NCBI GenBank assembly: GCA_900473745.1
Contig: UCMW01000006.1
Coordinates: 210,325-274,324, forward strand
Length of the DNA stretch: 64,000 bases
Reading direction: 5' to 3'
Source: Hyphomicrobiales bacterium
Lineage (GTDB): Bacteria; Pseudomonadota; Alphaproteobacteria; Rhizobiales; Rhizobiaceae
The position numbers were made by a program, and so were the translations under genes. The notes beneath the pieces are model-generated. The model did not search any database, was not told the origin of the DNA, and saw only the letters and a program-made list of their open reading frames with translations. Numbering within the stretch: position 1 is the stretch's first letter; the number at the start of each line of letters is the position of its first letter. This document shows, piece after piece, positions 17,650 through 26,584 of this stretch.

Positions 17650-18546
17650 ATGTCCGGCGCCGTTCTCACTCCCAGGCAGCCCAATTCGGTCGGCTCGGTG
17701 CTGCTGCCGCTTCTGCTCGTCAGCGCTCTGTCTACCGCCGTCGCGTTTCAATCGGGCATCGTGCAGATGAGTGGTGGCGCCGATCTGCCACCACCTCAAA
17801 CTATTTCGGTGGCGGCGGGACGTTTCGCCTACCGTCAACCTGGCGAGTTTTACCGCGCCGGATACGCCGTCGATGGGCCGAAGGCAGAATACGTGATGAC
17901 GGCTCCTCTCACGATTATGAGGTATCAGGTCAGCACCCAGGACTACGATGCCTGCGTGGCCGATAGAGCCTGCCCGGCTCGGGAATCGGTCACTCCATCG
18001 CGCTCTGACATGCCGGTAACCGGCGTCAGCCACGACGACGCGACAATGTTTGCCCGGTGGTTTTCGAAAAAGAGTGGTGGAATCTGGCGACTGCCAAGTG
18101 ACGTGGAATTGGCCTTTGCCGCTGGTCAGAAGTTTCCGGATGACGCCCTCGGTATCGACCCGGACAATCGCAACCCGGCATTGCGTTGGCTCGCCGACTA
18201 TGAGCGCGAGGCGGCCCGCAAGAGATCCAAGGAACCGGCACCGCTTGCCCATGGAAGCTTCGGCGAGAACGAGCATGGGCTTGCCGATTTTGCCGGCAAT
18301 ATCTGGGAGTGGACAACGACCTGCAATCGGCGTGTCGACCTCGTCAACGGAGGGCAGCCGGTCACAACCGAAGCCTGCGGCGTCTACATCACCGCTGGCA
18401 AACACAGATCGCCATTAAGCTCGTTTGTCCGAGACCCGAAAAGCGGAGGCTGCTCTGTCGGAGTTCCCCCTGACCATGTCGGTTTCCGGCTGGTCGAAGA
18501 TCGTCGCTGGTACGCTCCTTTGCTCTTTTCGATCGGTGCCTTGTGA
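17650..18546 (+). CDS. nirV: NirV, formylglycine-generating-enzyme-like protein
   Basis: This is a 298-residue protein of the FGE-sulfatase fold. GVSHDDATMFARWFSKKSGG, WRLPSDVELAFAAG, NEHGLADFAGNIWEW and DHVGFRLV are the family blocks. One N-terminal membrane segment (LLPLLLVSALSTAVAF) anchors it, probably facing the periplasm. NirV follows nirK in many alphaproteobacteria; its exact job in denitrification is unsettled. The ATG at 17650 is chosen for the start of similarity, although a longer frame from 17584 is open. Confidence 0.85.
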   Translation: MSGAVLTPRQPNSVGSVLLPLLLVSALSTAVAFQSGIVQMSGGADLPPPQTISVAAGRFAYRQPGEFYRAGYAVDGPKAEYVMTAPLTIMRYQVSTQDYDACVADRACPARESVTPSRSDMPVTGVSHDDATMFARWFSKKSGGIWRLPSDVELAFAAGQKFPDDALGIDPDNRNPALRWLADYEREAARKRSKEPAPLAHGSFGENEHGLADFAGNIWEWTTTCNRRVDLVNGGQPVTTEACGVYITAGKHRSPLSSFVRDPKSGGCSVGVPPDHVGFRLVEDRRWYAPLLFSIGAL

Positions 18547-18593
18547 GGTAGGCTGCCCCTCGAATGGCACACTCGCCACAATGGCCACTATTG

Positions 18594-18608
18594 GGCTCTT
18601 CGAGCCCT
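18594..18608. repeat. Short inverted repeat between nirV and nnrR
   Basis: GGGCTCTTCGAGCCC is a perfect 6-base stem around TTC, 47 bases after nirV. No T-run follows. It may be a weak transcript end. Confidence 0.35.
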
Positions 18609-18643
18609 GAGAATGTGGGCTGGTGGCGGGAGAGGGATATATT

Positions 18644-19345
18644 TTGAAACTTGATCGGACGATCATCAAGTCTTTGTCATTGTTCGACAAGATGACCGAT
18701 GACGAGTTGGACGCGCTACTTGTTCCCGCTCAGACGAAGCGATTGCCGATCGGCGAGTCCGTGTTCGAGCAGGGCCAGCCTGCCGCCTATTTCTTTCTCC
18801 TCCTGCATGGCCGCCTAAAGGTCACCCAGGTCACCAGCGCCGGTCAACAGATCATCGTGCGCGTGGTGCACCCCGGTGACCTCTTCGGCTTCGCCAAGGC
18901 GCTGCAGCGACAAGACTATCCGGGAACAGCCCTTGCTGCTGCCGAAAGCATAGTTCTGTCGTGGCCCACAGAGATGTGGCCGAAATTCGTAGAGCGAAAT
19001 CCAAGGCTCGCTGTCAGTGCAATGGAGACGATCGGACAAAGGCTCGAGGAAGCCCATGTCCGCATTCGCGAAATGTCGACGCAAGAAGTCGAAAAGAGAG
19101 TAGCACATACCGTATTGCGGCTGGCACAGAAGGCTGGTCGCCCAGAGGCAGCGGGAATACGGATCGATTTTCCAATCTCTAGGCAGGATATTGCCGAGAT
19201 GACCGGAACGACAATTCATACGGTCTCGCGCATATTCAGTTCCTGGGAGAGCAAGGGCCTGATCGAAGGTGGTCGGCAGAAACTCCTTGTGCGCGATATG
19301 GCTGAATTGGCATCGCTGGCGGATTCTCTCCCCGAACGTCGCTAA
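18644..19345 (+). CDS. nnrR: NnrR, Crp/Fnr-family nitric oxide regulator
   Basis: This 233-residue regulator has an N-terminal cyclic-nucleotide-like sensor domain and a C-terminal winged helix. It has no cysteines, so it is not an iron-sulfur FNR. The recognition helix reads TTIHTVSR; FNR and FixK have Glu where this has His, which fits binding to TTG sites that are not TTGAT. TTG at 18644 with GGAGAGGG spaced 7-8 bases upstream is my start; GTG at 18623 is possible. It lies between nirV and pseudoazurin, the usual place for NnrR. NO sensing by a bound haem is inferred from the family. Confidence 0.85.
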   Translation: MKLDRTIIKSLSLFDKMTDDELDALLVPAQTKRLPIGESVFEQGQPAAYFFLLLHGRLKVTQVTSAGQQIIVRVVHPGDLFGFAKALQRQDYPGTALAAAESIVLSWPTEMWPKFVERNPRLAVSAMETIGQRLEEAHVRIREMSTQEVEKRVAHTVLRLAQKAGRPEAAGIRIDFPISRQDIAEMTGTTIHTVSRIFSSWESKGLIEGGRQKLLVRDMAELASLADSLPERR

Positions 19346-19366
19346 CTGGATGAAGCGTTCTCTTAC

Positions 19367-19380
19367 TTGATATTGAGCAA
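19367..19380. promoter_or_regulatory. FNR/NnrR-type box upstream of pseudoazurin
   Basis: TTGATATTGAGCAA is a TTG-N8-CAA site with one perfect TTGAT half. It ends 68 bases before the pseudoazurin ATG. Confidence 0.62.
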
Positions 19381-19448
19381 AGAAGGCTCGCCCATCCTGG
19401 CCTATCTCTTTTGCAACGGAACGAGGTGTTCTGTCTAAGGAGATGAAA

Positions 19449-19889
19449 ATGCAACTTCGTAGTTTAACAATGGCAGCCGTAATCTTACTTTCGGCCCCAA
19501 CCCTCTCAATCGCTGCTGATTTCGAAGTCAAGATGCTGAACAAGGGCGCCGAGGGTGCCATGGTCTTTGAACCGGCCGGTCTGAAGATTGCCCCCGGCGA
19601 CACCGTCACCTTCGTCGCTACCGACAAGAGCCACAACGCCGAAGCCATCAAGGGCATGATTCCGGACGGTGCGGCGGAGTTCAAGGGCAAGATGAACGAG
19701 ACGATCAAGGTGACCTTTGACGTTCCCGGTCTCTACGGCGTGAAATGCGCGCCGCATGTTGGCATGGGCATGGTCGCCGCCATCCTCGTCGGTGATGCGC
19801 CCGCCGCCAATCTCGATGCTTTCAACGCCGCAAAGCTGCCGAAGAAGGCGCGCGAGCGGATTGATGCAGCCGTCGCTTCGGCCCAGTAG
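19449..19889 (+). CDS. Pseudoazurin
   Basis: This is a 146-residue blue copper protein with a Sec signal (cleavage after SIAA). The type 1 copper ligands are visible: His in DKSHNAEAI, and Cys, His and Met in [11 protein letters not shown]. It carries electrons in the periplasm to NirK and possibly NorC. AAGGAG sits 6 bases before the ATG at 19449; an ATG at 19443 lies inside that site. The gene ends at a terminator shared with napC. Confidence 0.95.
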   Translation: MQLRSLTMAAVILLSAPTLSIAADFEVKMLNKGAEGAMVFEPAGLKIAPGDTVTFVATDKSHNAEAIKGMIPDGAAEFKGKMNETIKVTFDVPGLYGVKCAPHVGMGMVAAILVGDAPAANLDAFNAAKLPKKARERIDAAVASAQ

Positions 19890-19917
19890 ACTTGCCCACT
19901 CGTTCATATTGCTTGGT

Positions 19918-19960
19918 CGACGCCGCCAGGGTGCTAGCCCCGGTGGCGTCGCCATTTTTG
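19918..19960. terminator. Terminator between pseudoazurin and napC
   Basis: CGACGCCGCC (19918-19927) pairs with GGTGGCGTCG (19942-19951), one G-T pair, followed by CCATTTTTG. It lies between convergent genes and stops the pseudoazurin transcript. Confidence 0.8.
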
Positions 19961-19985
19961 CCTAGATGGTCGGCCGTGGCAGGGA

Positions 19986-20696
19986 TCAGATCCCGCCATC
20001 AACCAGCAGGCCGCTATGCGCTCGGTCAATGGCATTGCGTAGTTCGTCGACCGGAGATGCGGTGGGAAGCTCTTCGCCTTCCAGTTCTTCCGGCATCCGC
20101 CAACCGGGATCAATTCCCTGCATGTTCGGGAGTTCGTGGGCGATGCCCTTGTGGCAATCAATGCACGTCGCCTTGCCGTTCAGAAGATAACGCGTGTGGA
20201 TCTCAGCTGCACGTTCCGTCTGTTTCGACAGGTCCATAGCAACTGAGGAGTGGCAGTTTCTGCACTCAAGACTGTCATTAGCTTTCAGTCTCGCCCATTC
20301 GTGCTGCGCCAGCCGCAATCTCTCATCGAGGAATTTCTGACGTGTATTGATCGTTCCGAAGATCTTGCCCCAGACTTCCTTCGAGGCCTGCATCTTTCGG
20401 GCAATCTTGTCCGTCCATTCGTGGGGCACATGACAATCCGGACAGGATGCCCTGACACCGGAGCGGTTGGAGAAGTGGACGGTCCTCGTCATCTCCTCAT
20501 ACACATTGGTCTTCATTTCGTGACAACTGACGCAGAACTCCTCGGTATTAGTCAGTTCAAGTGCTGTGTTGAACGCACCCCAGAACATGACGCCGCCGAC
20601 AAAGCCGCCGAGCGTCAGGAAGGCGAGGCTGAGCGTCGCCGCTGGCGTCGTCAGAACGCGCCATGTCCATGAGAGCAGGTTGCGGAGCCTCTGCAT
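19986..20696 (-). CDS. napC: NapC, tetrahaem quinol dehydrogenase
   Basis: This 236-residue protein has one N-terminal membrane anchor (about 14-42) and four haem c motifs: CVSCH, CPDCH, CRNCH and CIDCH. It is of the NapC/NirT family and passes electrons from quinol to NapAB. The start at 20696 (MQRLRNLL) is chosen; the longer frame is a shadow of napB. It is the last gene of napEFDABC, 2 bases after napB. Confidence 0.95.
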   Translation of the reverse strand: MQRLRNLLSWTWRVLTTPAATLSLAFLTLGGFVGGVMFWGAFNTALELTNTEEFCVSCHEMKTNVYEEMTRTVHFSNRSGVRASCPDCHVPHEWTDKIARKMQASKEVWGKIFGTINTRQKFLDERLRLAQHEWARLKANDSLECRNCHSSVAMDLSKQTERAAEIHTRYLLNGKATCIDCHKGIAHELPNMQGIDPGWRMPEELEGEELPTASPVDELRNAIDRAHSGLLVDGGI

Positions 20697-20698
20697 TT

Positions 20699-21190
20699 CT
20701 AATGCTCCTCGCCCATCAGCTTGACCCCCATGTCGCTCATGTCGCGGAAGGTGTTGCCGACCAAGGGGTTGGTCTGCGCCTGGGGGACGTGACAGGCTGT
20801 GCAGAAATATCGTCTCGGCGAGACATCTGCCAACATCTGTCCCTCCCGCGTGATGTAATGGGTCACGCTGATCATGGGCGCACCGGACCCTTCCGTGAAC
20901 TCGCGCTTGTGGCAGGAGAGACATCGGTTGGTATTGACCGACAGTTGGTAGCCTTCGATCGAGTGTGGAATGATGGGAGGCTGGTCCGGATAGGCGCGCA
21001 TCTTGCGCACGTCATCCACATTCCATTTCGGCAGGGGCTTTGCCGGAACGCTTTCCATCTGTTGGGGCGGGCCGGACAACTGCGGAACCGATTGAGCGAC
21101 CACGCCGCCACCGATGAGACAGGTTGCCAACAGGGCAGCGGCACCAAGTTGGCCTCTTGTCAGGCCATGGGAACGATCTTGACTGCGCAT
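20699..21190 (-). CDS. napB: NapB, dihaem cytochrome c subunit
   Basis: This 163-residue periplasmic protein has a signal peptide ([20 protein letters not shown]) and two haem c motifs, CLSCH and CTACH. It hands electrons from NapC to NapA. NRCLSCH and the [15 protein letters not shown] end are typical of NapB. Its start overlaps napA by 31 bases. Confidence 0.95.
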   Translation of the reverse strand: MRSQDRSHGLTRGQLGAAALLATCLIGGGVVAQSVPQLSGPPQQMESVPAKPLPKWNVDDVRKMRAYPDQPPIIPHSIEGYQLSVNTNRCLSCHKREFTEGSGAPMISVTHYITREGQMLADVSPRRYFCTACHVPQAQTNPLVGNTFRDMSDMGVKLMGEEH

Positions 21191-23664
21191 TTTTTGAAAT
21201 CCGTTTGTTTGGAGATCGGATCGGTGGCGTCAAGCGTCACCTTGTTGATCAACTGGCTGGCATCGAACCATGGAACGAAGATCACGCCAGGTGGCATGCG
21301 GTTGCGGCCGCGGGTCTCGACGCGTGTCCGCATCTCGCCGCGACGCGAAACGATGGTGATCTCTGCCCCCTGGTTGATCCCGCGTTTTCGCGCGTCGTCG
21401 GCGTTCATGAAGCAGCGGGCGCCGGGGAAGGCCTTGTAGAGTTCTGGCACCCTCATTGTCATCGAACCGGAATGCCAGTGCTCCAGCACCCGGCCTGTTA
21501 CCAGCCAGAAATCGTATTCCTCATCCGGCGATTCGGCCGGCGGTTCATAGGGCACAGCCAGGATGACCGCACGTCCATCGGGTTTGCCGTAGAAGCGCAC
21601 CCCTTCGCCGGGTTTGACATATGGGTCATAACCCTCCCGGTAGCGCCATTTGGTCTCCTTGCCGTCGACGACCGGCCAACGAAGGCCCCGTTCCTGATGG
21701 TAGACGTCGTAAGGTGCCAGGTCATGCCCATGTCCGCGCCCAAACTCCGCATATTCCTCGAAGAGGCCCTTCTGGAGATAAAAGCCAAATGCTTCGGCTT
21801 CGCGATTGGCATAGTCGGCGTCCACCTCTGAGAGTGGGTATCGGTCCACCTTGCCATTGGCGAACAGCACCTCGAAAAGTGTTTTGCCGCGGTAGTCCGG
21901 GTTCTGCGCCAAGATCTCCTCGGTCCAGACTTCATCCGTCGTGAACCGTTTGGAAAACTCCACCAATTGCCATAGGTCCGAGCGCGCATCTCCTGGCGCA
22001 TTGACCAGTTGATGCCAGACATGTGTTCGGCGCTCTGCATTGCCATAGGCTCCTTCCTTCTCGACCCACATGGCGGCCGGAAGAATGAGGTCGGCAGACA
22101 TGGCGGTGATCGTGGGATAGGCATCGGAGACGACAATGAAGTTGTCCGGGTTCCTGTAACCGAGATAGGTCTCGTTGCTGGTATTGGGGGCCGCCTGGAC
22201 GTTGTTGTTGACCTGAACCCAATAGAAGTTCAGCTTGCCGTCCTTCAGCATCCTGTCCTGTTCTACGGCATGGTATCCTGGTTTGTCGGGAAGAAGACCT
22301 TCCGGGAGCTTCCAGATCTCCTCTGCGTGATGTCGGTGCTCCGGATTGGTCACCACCATGTCTGCCGGCAGGCGATGCGCGAATGTGCCGACTTCGCGCG
22401 CCGTTCCACAGGCCGATGGTTGGCCTGTCAGTGAGAAGGGGCCGTTGCCCGGTTCAGAGATCTTCCCCGTCAGCAGATGCAGATTATAGATCATGTGGTT
22501 TGCCCAGACGCCGCGCGTGTGCTGGTTGAAACCCATGGTCCAAAGAGACATGACCTTGGTGTCGGGATTGGCATAGAGCTCAGCGAGTTGCTCCAGAAAG
22601 CCCGGATCGGACCCAGTCAGTTCGGCGACTTTTTCTAAAGTGTAATCTGCGACAAAGGCCTTGAAACTGTCGAAGTCGATCGGCTCCATCTTGGTCGGGT
22701 CGCCTGCGTTCTTCGCCTTCATCTCGAGCGGATCGTCGGCGCGAAGACCATATCCGATATCGTCCACTCCCTTCATGAAGGTCGTGTGGGCGCGGACAAA
22801 GTCCTCGTTCACTCGACCGGTCGAGATGATGTGGTTTGCGATATAGTTCATGATCGCCAGATCCGTGCTCGGCTTGAAGATGATCGGAACGTCGGCCAGA
22901 TCCATGCTGCGGTGGGTGTAGGTCGAGAGCACTGCGACTTTTACATGTTCGTGACCCAGGCGCCGGTCTGCAAGGCGTGTCCACAGGATCGGGTGCATCT
23001 CCGCCATGTTGGAGCCCCAGAGCACGAAGGCATCGGCGTGTTCGAAGTCGTCATAGCAGCCCATGGGTTCATCCATGCCGAAGGTGCGCATGAAGGCATA
23101 TGCGGCGGATGCCATGCAATGGCGGGCATTGGGGTCGAGGTTGTTGGAACGGAAGCCCGCCCGCATCAGCTTGGTCGCGGCATAGCCTTCGAAAATCGTC
23201 CACTGGCCGGAGCCGAACATGCCGATCGCTGTTGGTCCCTTTTCGCGCAGAACCTTCTTGCATCGCTCGGCCATTATATCGAACGCTTCGTCCCAGCTTA
23301 CCGGTTCGAATTCGCCGTCCTTGTCATATTGTCCGCCACGCTTGCGCAGGAGCGGTGTGCTCAGGCGATCCTCGCCATACATGATCTTTGAGAGGAAATA
23401 GCCCTTTATGCAGTTGAGGCCGCGGTTCACCTCGGCTTGCATGTCGCCGTGTGTGGCGACGACCTGCCCTTCCTTGACGCCAACCATGACGCCACAGCCG
23501 GTGCCGCAGAACCTACAGGGCGCCTTGGACCATTTTATCTCGAGCGCTTCCACGCCACCGGGAACGGACTGGGCATGGGCCGGCAAGCTGATGCCGGCGG
23601 TGGCTGCCGCAATCGCGGCAGCATGGGCCTTGAGCAGACTACGCCGCGTCAGGTTTGTGTCCAT
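21160..23664 (-). CDS. napA: Periplasmic nitrate reductase catalytic subunit
   Basis: This 834-residue molybdopterin enzyme reduces nitrate to nitrite. A Tat signal ([17 protein letters not shown]) precedes a [4Fe-4S] motif CRFCGTGC...CIKGYF. The molybdenum Cys is the one in [12 protein letters not shown], and the C-terminal domain holds the molydopterin-binding [17 protein letters not shown]. Length is normal. GGAGG precedes the ATG. It overlaps napD and napB at its ends. Confidence 0.98.
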   Translation of the reverse strand: MDTNLTRRSLLKAHAAAIAAATAGISLPAHAQSVPGGVEALEIKWSKAPCRFCGTGCGVMVGVKEGQVVATHGDMQAEVNRGLNCIKGYFLSKIMYGEDRLSTPLLRKRGGQYDKDGEFEPVSWDEAFDIMAERCKKVLREKGPTAIGMFGSGQWTIFEGYAATKLMRAGFRSNNLDPNARHCMASAAYAFMRTFGMDEPMGCYDDFEHADAFVLWGSNMAEMHPILWTRLADRRLGHEHVKVAVLSTYTHRSMDLADVPIIFKPSTDLAIMNYIANHIISTGRVNEDFVRAHTTFMKGVDDIGYGLRADDPLEMKAKNAGDPTKMEPIDFDSFKAFVADYTLEKVAELTGSDPGFLEQLAELYANPDTKVMSLWTMGFNQHTRGVWANHMIYNLHLLTGKISEPGNGPFSLTGQPSACGTAREVGTFAHRLPADMVVTNPEHRHHAEEIWKLPEGLLPDKPGYHAVEQDRMLKDGKLNFYWVQVNNNVQAAPNTSNETYLGYRNPDNFIVVSDAYPTITAMSADLILPAAMWVEKEGAYGNAERRTHVWHQLVNAPGDARSDLWQLVEFSKRFTTDEVWTEEILAQNPDYRGKTLFEVLFANGKVDRYPLSEVDADYANREAEAFGFYLQKGLFEEYAEFGRGHGHDLAPYDVYHQERGLRWPVVDGKETKWRYREGYDPYVKPGEGVRFYGKPDGRAVILAVPYEPPAESPDEEYDFWLVTGRVLEHWHSGSMTMRVPELYKAFPGARCFMNADDARKRGINQGAEITIVSRRGEMRTRVETRGRNRMPPGVIFVPWFDASQLINKVTLDATDPISKQTDFKKCAVKIVPMA

Positions 23665-23932
23665 TGATTAAACCCTCCTCCAAATTCTCTGCATGCTCAA
23701 AAACCATGTTTGCCGCCATGACATCCGGAAGGCCCGAAATGGCAGCGAGTGTCGCGCCCATCTCGCCACTGGATCTGCCCTCGATCACGATGACGATCTT
23801 GCCGCGTTCCGCGGCATGAACTTCGACGTCCGGCATCTCTGCCAATGCTTCGACAAGACGACCAGCGGCGGCCGGAGAGGTCAGAACGACAGCACTGGAA
23901 ACATGGAAGCGTTCAGGGTTGCGTGTCGACAT
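23639..23932 (-). CDS. napD: NapD, NapA maturation chaperone
   Basis: This is a 97-residue cytoplasmic protein. [28 protein letters not shown] and the [16 protein letters not shown] end are the NapD pattern. It binds the NapA Tat signal before export. GGGGAGGAG spaced 8 bases before the ATG at 23932 favours this start over a GTG three codons earlier. It overlaps napF by 20 bases and napA by 26. Confidence 0.92.
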   Translation of the reverse strand: MSTRNPERFHVSSAVVLTSPAAAGRLVEALAEMPDVEVHAAERGKIVIVIEGRSSGEMGATLAAISGLPDVMAANMVFEHAENLEEGLINGHKPDAA

Positions 23933-24413
23933 GAAAGCCACTCCTCCCCGATAGGGAAATTGCGTTCGTTGGACAGTGGCTGATGCAGGCTCCGCAGCCG
24001 GTGCAGTTATCCTCTACAACTGAAGGATGCCATGGTCCGCCAGCGCGTGGACGAAACCGGATTGCGTCAGTCGGACAATGGTCGCGGCATGACTGACAGT
24101 CGACGCTGTTGAGCGCCAGGCAATGCGGTTGCACCTGTGCCTTGTGGGGAATGGAGAGTTCGGCGCCGAAGAAGACATCCGCGTGCGGACAGTGTTCGCG
24201 ACATTGGCCGCAAAAATCGCATCCGCCGGATGAGAAATCCAGTGCCGGTATGCCGGACTGCATCGAGATGATCGACTGCGGACAGTGATCAACGCATGCG
24301 CTGCATTGATCGCAGGTCTCTTCCACCGGACGTAAGAGGCCCGGTGGCAGGATGCGGAGCTCTTGCCTGATCTGTCCTCGAAGGAGGGCTCGCCGCGAAA
24401 GTGAGGTCACCAT
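23913..24413 (-). CDS. napF: NapF, ferredoxin-type protein
   Basis: This is a 166-residue cytoplasmic iron-sulfur protein. Cysteine clusters CDQCSACVDHCP, CDFCGQCREHCP, CQSCRDHCP and CTGCGACISHCP point to several [4Fe-4S] centres. NapF is thought to help load the iron-sulfur cluster into NapA. It starts 11 bases after napE and overlaps napD. Confidence 0.93.
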   Translation of the reverse strand: MVTSLSRRALLRGQIRQELRILPPGLLRPVEETCDQCSACVDHCPQSIISMQSGIPALDFSSGGCDFCGQCREHCPHADVFFGAELSIPHKAQVQPHCLALNSVDCQSCRDHCPTDAIRFRPRAGGPWHPSVVEDNCTGCGACISHCPTNAISLSGRSGFHVDTQP

Positions 24414-24424
24414 GGCCTCCTCGC

Positions 24425-24619
24425 TTAAGCTGGAGGACCAGGTGGACCGGCGATGATCTGGTACATCCAGACCATGAAACCGAAGCCTCCAACGGCCGCT
24501 ACCGCAAGGATCGGCCAGATGCCAAAGGCGAGGATAAAAAATGTCACAAGCTCTGATCGGCGCCGTATACGACGGTCCGCGGCAGGTAGCGGGGTCGAAT
24601 TCTCGATGCTGTGATGCAC
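24425..24619 (-). CDS. napE: NapE, small membrane protein
   Basis: This 64-residue protein is first in the nap operon. It has one strong membrane span (VTFFILAFGIWPILAVAAV) and ends MVWMYQIIAGPPGPPA, the hallmark of NapE. GTG at 24619 preceded by AGGAGGAGA is the start; a longer frame from 24646 lacks a site. Its role in nitrate reduction is unknown in any species. Confidence 0.9.
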   Translation of the reverse strand: MHHSIENSTPLPAADRRIRRRSELVTFFILAFGIWPILAVAAVGGFGFMVWMYQIIAGPPGPPA

Positions 24620-24645
24620 GGGGTCTCCTCCTACTCCTCGCCGCA

Positions 24646-24674
24646 AGTGTGCGGAGTGTTCACTCTTCTGTCAA
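24646..24674 (-). promoter_or_regulatory. Possible sigma-70-type promoter of the nap operon
   Basis: On the minus strand TTGACA (24669-24674) is followed after 17 bases by CACACT, a poor -10. No TTG-N8-CAA box lies in the gap, in contrast to the other denitrification operons. A weak guess only. Confidence 0.25.
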
Positions 24675-24809
24675 GGAAAGTGAAGATTCGTGATGTCGCA
24701 ATGGTTGTGTCGGGGGCCTGTCGCTTCGGCGCGGGTGTCGGCAGCCATGCGATCAAAGTATCGGGAAACCCAGCTCTATGTTGACATTTTCCCAAGCCGC
24801 GCAGGTGGA

Positions 24810-25445
24810 CTAGTTGCTGAGTATGCGAAGCTTTTCAGGCTTGATGATTTCTATGCTGCGCGCATTGTGAAGCTTGACGATGCCCATGTCGCGCAGTTTC
24901 GAAATCGTGCGCGAGACTGTTTCGATGGTGAGGCCGAGATAATCGCCTATGTCGATACGGCTCATGGGCAGGTCGATTAATTCAGTGCCACCTTGGCGAT
25001 CAGCCAGATCGACCAGAAAAACGGCTATCTTTTCCAGTGAACTTTGGCGGCCGACGACAAGCAGGTGCTCCTGAGCTCGAACCATCGCCTTCAATGCGAC
25101 GCCAACCAGGCGGTCGTTGAGCTGGCCGCCGGCTGCGCGTTCGACGGTGGTCAGGCCTGTGTTCACCATGGCCTCGGCATAGAAGCTGTGGGTCTCATTG
25201 ATCTCGAAGCCAAAGGTGTCGCCGACAAGATGAAAGGCGACGATCTGCCTGCGGCCGTCGGCGAGGAGGCGATAGATCCGCACAGCCCCGTATTCGATCT
25301 GGTAAAGTGATCGCGAGCGCTGGCCCTGGGCATAGATCACGCAGTCCGGCGCGTGAAAGGTCACCGGCCTGATATGCGTCTGGCTGCGTGCACGCGGCGG
25401 GGGCGAGAGATGCGAATTCTGTGCGATGGAAGCTGCGGTTTGCAT
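24810..25445 (-). CDS. fixK: FixK, Crp/Fnr-family regulator
   Basis: This 211-residue regulator has the FixK-type sensor fold (YGAVRIYRLLADGRRQIVAFHL) and recognition helix YLGLTIETVSR, with the Glu, Ser and Arg that read TTGAT. It lacks the N-terminal Cys cluster of FNR. It is expected to activate genes for low-oxygen respiration after FixLJ signalling. ATG at 25445 with GGGGA at 7-8 bases is chosen; ATG at 25451 is too close to that site. It follows the receiver gene by 67 bases. Confidence 0.9.
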   Translation of the reverse strand: MQTAASIAQNSHLSPPPRARSQTHIRPVTFHAPDCVIYAQGQRSRSLYQIEYGAVRIYRLLADGRRQIVAFHLVGDTFGFEINETHSFYAEAMVNTGLTTVERAAGGQLNDRLVGVALKAMVRAQEHLLVVGRQSSLEKIAVFLVDLADRQGGTELIDLPMSRIDIGDYLGLTIETVSRTISKLRDMGIVKLHNARSIEIIKPEKLRILSN

Positions 25446-25512
25446 CGGCATGTCCCCTTTGGTTGAAGGGATCATGTTGAATTGGGAGCTTGGCCGCCAT
25501 TGAGTTCTTCCA

Positions 25513-25911
25513 CTACGGATTTCTACGTAGGGCTGATACCGCGTTAGCAATATCAGGCCCGTTAAGCGGTTTGGACAGTACGCAAACGTCTTGCCTGTTT
25601 CCCCGGCCGTAATCTCTGTCGTCCTCCGCCAGAACAACGAGCTTTATGCCCCGGCTGGCAAGACTGAGGCCGTCCGTCAGATCGGCAGGCGGCAGACAGG
25701 TGTCGAGGATGACGCATTCCGCTCGGCTGATCGCCTCGCTCGCCATGGCCCAGTCGTTGAACTGTTCTACCGCCTGTCCATGCGTTTTGAGCGCAAAGCT
25801 GATCGACCGCAGCAAGGCTGGGTCTTTGACAACAGCAACAATGGCAGACAGCGTGGACAATGGGATTCCAGAAGCTCGGTCGTGGTCTTTCACCAAGCTT
25901 TCAGATCGCAT
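25513..25911 (-). CDS. Degenerate single-domain response regulator
   Basis: The product is a 132-residue receiver domain with no output domain. The acceptor Asp is kept in CVILDTCLPP and the Lys in VLSKPL. The usual acidic pair near the start is reduced (VVKDPALL) and the Thr/Ser switch is Ala (VVLAEDDRD). It may not be phosphorylated normally. It lies between fixJ and fixK in the same direction and could modulate FixL or FixJ. I do not recognise a named orthologue. Confidence 0.7.
   Translation of the reverse strand: MRSESLVKDHDRASGIPLSTLSAIVAVVKDPALLRSISFALKTHGQAVEQFNDWAMASEAISRAECVILDTCLPPADLTDGLSLASRGIKLVVLAEDDRDYGRGNRQDVCVLSKPLNGPDIANAVSALRRNP
25523..25530. promoter_or_regulatory. Possible FixJ site upstream of fixK
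   Basis: CTACGTAG is a palindrome resembling the TACGTAG-like sites described for S. meliloti FixJ. It lies 78 bases upstream of the fixK ATG, inside the last codons of the receiver gene. Confidence 0.35.
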
Positions 25912-25972
25912 CCTGGCCGACGCCTCACCTTGTCATGGATCAAGCGTATTGTCGGATTGCGCGGGGATTGGG

Positions 25973-26584
25973 CTAGATGTTGACTGTCAGCGACATGCGC
26001 ACCAGTTCGGGAAGGCTGCGTGCTCTCATCTTCGTCATGACATTGGCGCGATGGACTTCGACCGTTCGCGGGCTGATATCAAGATTGAACGCGATAGCCT
26101 TGTTCGGCTGGCCGGCTACAACGGCCGACAGGATTTGCCGCTCCCGTTCACTCAGGCTGCCGATGCGCGAGCGGATGTCATCCACGCTCAGCGTACCCGC
26201 GGATGAATCTGCCAGTTTCTCGGCCGCCCGCCGCACCGCCTCGATGATGACCGACTCTTCAAACGGCTTCTCGATGAAATCTACAGCACCGGCTTTCATC
26301 GCTTCAACGGCCATGGGAATGTCGCCATGCCCTGTCACGATTATGGACGGAATGGGGGGCGAAATGCTTGAGATCTTGCGCACCAGATCAAGCCCGCTCA
26401 TATCAGGCATTCGCATGTCCGTGATCAAGATCGCATTACGAAGGCTTGAGGCAATTTCTGAAAAGGTTGTTGCGGATGTATGAAGGCGCACGGCGAAACC
26501 GTTCACTGTGAGCATGAACCCCAGCGATTTGCGAAGTGCCTCTTCGTCGTCAACGATATGGACTGTGAAGTCATCAGGCTGCAT
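25973..26584 (-). CDS. fixJ: FixJ, response regulator
   Basis: This 203-residue regulator has a receiver domain ([13 protein letters not shown], acceptor Asp in [13 protein letters not shown], Lys in FIEKPF) and a LuxR-type helix-turn-helix ([33 protein letters not shown]). It is phosphorylated by FixL at low oxygen and activates fixK. Its start overlaps fixL by 11 bases, so the pair is coupled. Confidence 0.95.
   Translation of the reverse strand: MQPDDFTVHIVDDEEALRKSLGFMLTVNGFAVRLHTSATTFSEIASSLRNAILITDMRMPDMSGLDLVRKISSISPPIPSIIVTGHGDIPMAVEAMKAGAVDFIEKPFEESVIIEAVRRAAEKLADSSAGTLSVDDIRSRIGSLSERERQILSAVVAGQPNKAIAFNLDISPRTVEVHRANVMTKMRARSLPELVRMSLTVNI

Noticed and set aside
24781..24795. FNR-like box upstream of nap and fixK (TTG with nine bases to CAA)
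   Set aside because: The spacer is nine bases, not eight, so it does not fit the family's symmetric site.
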